Positions 62,346-64,000 of a stretch of DNA of 64,000 nt are shown here, piece by piece. The DNA lies in assembly GCA_000585015.1 (NCBI GenBank), contig JFAX01000011.1, positions 38,810 to 102,809 on the forward strand. Reading direction: 5' to 3'. Under the pieces are notes generated by a model. That model did no database searches. It was not told where the DNA came from and was given only the letters and a program-made list of their open reading frames with translations. Within the stretch, counting starts at the first letter, position 1. Each line of letters opens with the position of its first letter. This DNA is from Candidatus Accumulibacter adjunctus. Lineage in GTDB: Bacteria; Pseudomonadota; Gammaproteobacteria; Burkholderiales; Rhodocyclaceae. The translations under genes and the position numbers were made by a program.

Positions 62346-62736
62346 CGCGCACAGCGCCCTGCAGCAGACGGATGTCGTGTTCGAGCTCGGCGATGCTGGT
62401 GGTGAACAGGTGCCGGCGAGCAAGCGCGCCGCGGCGCAGTGCCAGCAGTGCCGCGCCACCGGCGAGCAGGAAGCCGGCGCTGAGGATGCTCAGCAGCAGC
62501 AGCCGTTGCTCCCAGAAGAGAACGGCCAACACGGCAAGCACGAGAATGGTGCCGACGATCAGGCAGAAGCTGGCCATTTGCGCCAGCAACAGCAGACGGA
62601 GGGCGCGCAGCTTCTCCTCGGCGAACTCGTTGGCAAGCAGTTCGAGGCGCGTGCGGCCAGTTGCCAGCAGTGTCGCGGCGCCGTTCTTCGTCGCCGCCAG
62701 GATGCCGCCGCTGACACCGCTGGAGCGGTCGCTCAT
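62326..62736 (-). CDS. YqjE-like / phage holin III-superfamily membrane protein
   Basis: 136 residues: a hydrophilic start, two adjacent helices (LLLLAQMASFCLIVGTILVLAVLAVLFW and LLLLSILSAGFLLAGGAALLAL) and a charged tail. This matches YqjE-type proteins, which are formally grouped with holins but found in chromosomal stress-related operons. It lies 14 nt after the YqjD-like gene. No lysis genes accompany it, so a phage role is unlikely. Confidence 0.8.
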   Translation of the reverse strand: MSDRSSGVSGGILAATKNGAATLLATGRTRLELLANEFAEEKLRALRLLLLAQMASFCLIVGTILVLAVLAVLFWEQRLLLLSILSAGFLLAGGAALLALRRGALARRHLFTTSIAELEHDIRLLQGAVRGETRAD

Positions 62737-62750
62737 CGCGTCCGCGCTGC

Positions 62751-63071
62751 TCAGCGACGGCCGATGATCACGCCGAGCAGCAGGCCGACGGCTGCAGCCA
62801 GGCCGACCGCGCGCCAGGGGTTCTCATGGACGTAGTCGTCGGTGGCGCGTGCGGCCGCCTTGGTACGGTCGACCAGGGCAGCTTCGGCGTCGGCCAAGCG
62901 GATGCGGGCGTCGCGCAGCCGTTCGCCGAAGCGCTCGCGCAGATCGCCCATCTTGTCGCCCGCGACGCCGGCGGTGGCGCGCAGGATTTCCTCTGCGTCT
63001 GCGACCACGACCTTCATGTCGGAGACGAGTTTCTGTTTGTTGGCGGTGGAAAGATCGGTGACTTCGGACAT
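62751..63071 (-). CDS. DUF883 / YqjD-ElaB-family membrane-anchored protein
   Basis: 106 residues: a helical hydrophilic body (LVSDMKVVVADAEEILRATAGVAGDKMGDLRERFGERLRDARIRLADAEAALVDRT) and the conserved C-terminal anchor DDYVHENPWRAVGLAAAVGLLLGVIIGRR. YqjD-like proteins bind ribosomes at the inner membrane in stationary phase in E. coli. First gene of a YqjD-YqjE-YqjK-like operon. I use ATG 63071 (MSEVTDL); the track start is far upstream. Confidence 0.9.
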   Translation of the reverse strand: MSEVTDLSTANKQKLVSDMKVVVADAEEILRATAGVAGDKMGDLRERFGERLRDARIRLADAEAALVDRTKAAARATDDYVHENPWRAVGLAAAVGLLLGVIIGRR

Positions 63072-63166
63072 TGCGGGCCTCACAGTGGAAGGTGGTGACA
63101 GGAAGGACACAACTGCTACGGGACCTCTCGACGAGACCTTCACATTATAGAAAACGCTGGCGAAGA

Positions 63167-63967
63167 TCAATCTTTGTCGGCAGTTGCCAGCGTGTAGTCG
63201 TAATCGATCGTCAGCGGAGCATGATCGCTGAAGCGCTCCTCCTTGTAGATCGCGGCGCGTCGCGCGGTAGCGGCGATGTTCGCCGTTGCCAGCTGGTAGT
63301 CCAGTCGCCAGCCGACGTTTCTTGCCCACGCCTGTCCGCGATTCGACCACCAGGTGTATGAGTCGCCAGTGGCCTGCGGGTGCAGCCGTCGGTAGACGTC
63401 GCACCAACCGTCCTCGTTCAGGAGGCCGCTGACCCAGGCTCGCTCCTCGGGGAGGAAGCCCGAGTTGCCACGGTTGCTGCGCCAGTTCCTGAGATCGATT
63501 TCCTGGTGTGCGATGTTCCAGTCGCCGCAGACGATGATCTCGCGGTCGCTGTCGGCGAGGTCTTTCAGATGTGGACCGATCAGCGCCATGAATCGGTACT
63601 TGGCTTGCTGCCGTTCAGCCGAGCTCGACCCGGACGGCTGGTAGAGGCATACCACCGACAGCCGGCCGAAATCGGCGCGCAGGTAGCGGCCTTCGGCGTC
63701 GAACTCGGTACTGCCGAGTTGATCGACCACCCGGTCGGGTATCGTCCGGCACCACAGGCCGACGCCACTGTAACCTTTCCTCGCCGCATGGCAGTAGCAA
63801 GCGTGCAGGCCGGCGGGTGACCGCATCTGCTCGTCGAGGTCCGTCGCGTCCGCTCGCAGTTCCTGGACGCAGACGACATCGGCGTCCTGCCGCTCGAGCC
63901 AGGGCAGGAGACCCCGCCGCCAGGCCGATCGAATGCCGTTGAGGTTCAGCGTAATGATGCGTAACAT
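63167..63967 (-). CDS. xthA: Exodeoxyribonuclease III
   Basis: 266 residues with the EEP-nuclease motifs: LNLNGIRSAWRRGLLPWL, catalytic VCVQELRAD (E36), IVCGDWNIAHQEIDLRNW and the final catalytic His in ERFSDHAPL. It cuts at abasic sites and removes 3' blocking groups in base-excision repair, a functional partner of the SMUG1-like enzyme 1.2 kb away. Full length; its ATG is 34 nt from the right window edge. Confidence 0.95.
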   Translation of the reverse strand: MLRIITLNLNGIRSAWRRGLLPWLERQDADVVCVQELRADATDLDEQMRSPAGLHACYCHAARKGYSGVGLWCRTIPDRVVDQLGSTEFDAEGRYLRADFGRLSVVCLYQPSGSSSAERQQAKYRFMALIGPHLKDLADSDREIIVCGDWNIAHQEIDLRNWRSNRGNSGFLPEERAWVSGLLNEDGWCDVYRRLHPQATGDSYTWWSNRGQAWARNVGWRLDYQLATANIAATARRAAIYKEERFSDHAPLTIDYDYTLATADKD

Positions 63968-64000
63968 AGCTGTCCGGCGCCGGGACCGGCTTTCAGTGAA

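Noticed and set aside
62326-62736. Holin-like gene as evidence for a prophage
   Set aside because: No endolysin, structural or integrase genes nearby; the trio order matches chromosomal YqjD-YqjE-YqjK.

Overview
The window is a GC-rich (roughly 65%) chromosomal stretch of a Gram-negative bacterium, most likely a betaproteobacterium of the Rhodocyclales / Candidatus Accumulibacter type. The assignment rests on gene content and order: gshA(proteobacterial type)-gshB-EIIA(Man)-ptsH-ptsI, metX-metW-ampG-SMUG1-like, rhodanese-grxC-secB, envC-ctpA, and the acs / DUF294 / exonuclease / VC_2705-type symporter cluster. It is an inference from recognised families, not from a search. I see no rRNA, tRNA, CRISPR array or transposase gene.

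Layout. 1-2.4 kb: the 3'-incomplete rfbG and rfbF (CDP-hexose synthesis for surface polysaccharide) behind yebC. 2.5-14.8 kb: a yjgR-type ATPase and an OprB-type porin that would originally have faced each other are separated by about 9 kb of metal-resistance genes: a MerR regulator, a divergent CDF transporter, a CzcI-like protein, czcC, a His-rich membrane-anchored protein, czcB, czcA and a small His-rich periplasmic protein. The block is bounded by imperfect direct copies of the yjgR/porin 3' ends and by a frameshifted, truncated DMT transporter. 15.1-18.3 kb: a ferritin-like protein and a Fur-type-box-controlled feoA-feoB-small Cys protein operon. 18.4-22.1 kb: murI, ridA-like, class I fumarase, yqhA. 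22.3-29.5 kb: acetate module (acs, a cNMP/CBS/DUF294 signalling protein, a DnaQ-like exonuclease, a Na+/solute symporter and its small subunit). 29.6-32.5 kb: glyA-nrdR-ribD. 32.5-36.7 kb (minus): envC-ctpA-hypothetical-moeB/thiF. 36.9-38.9 kb: a two-cysteine ArsR regulator, rhodanese, glutaredoxin, secB and an SH3-domain protein. 39.5-44.2 kb: an old-yellow-enzyme reductase, a fused and C-terminally extended CoA-transferase, a hexapeptide acyltransferase and a PAP2/SMS-like phosphatase. 44.2-51.1 kb: a serine/threonine dehydratase-like enzyme, a DksA-type zinc-finger protein, parE, parC, creA. 51.2-52.4 kb: an apparently solitary N6-adenine DNA methyltransferase. 52.4-58.2 kb: gshA, gshB, apbE and a permease-less PTS (EIIA-HPr-EI). 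58.2-62 kb: metX, metW, ampG, SMUG1-like glycosylase. 62-64 kb: a YqjK/YqjE/YqjD-like trio and xthA.

The most distinctive feature is the repeat-bounded metal island, in which three separately encoded secreted proteins carry a near-identical GHDHG histidine tag just after their predicted signal peptides. Secondary points of interest are the possible persulfide-sensing regulator with an operator-like palindrome in front of rhodanese/glutaredoxin genes, the acetate signalling module, the extended CoA-transferase and the lone methyltransferase. Most of the rest looks like ordinary, densely packed chromosome with translationally coupled genes.
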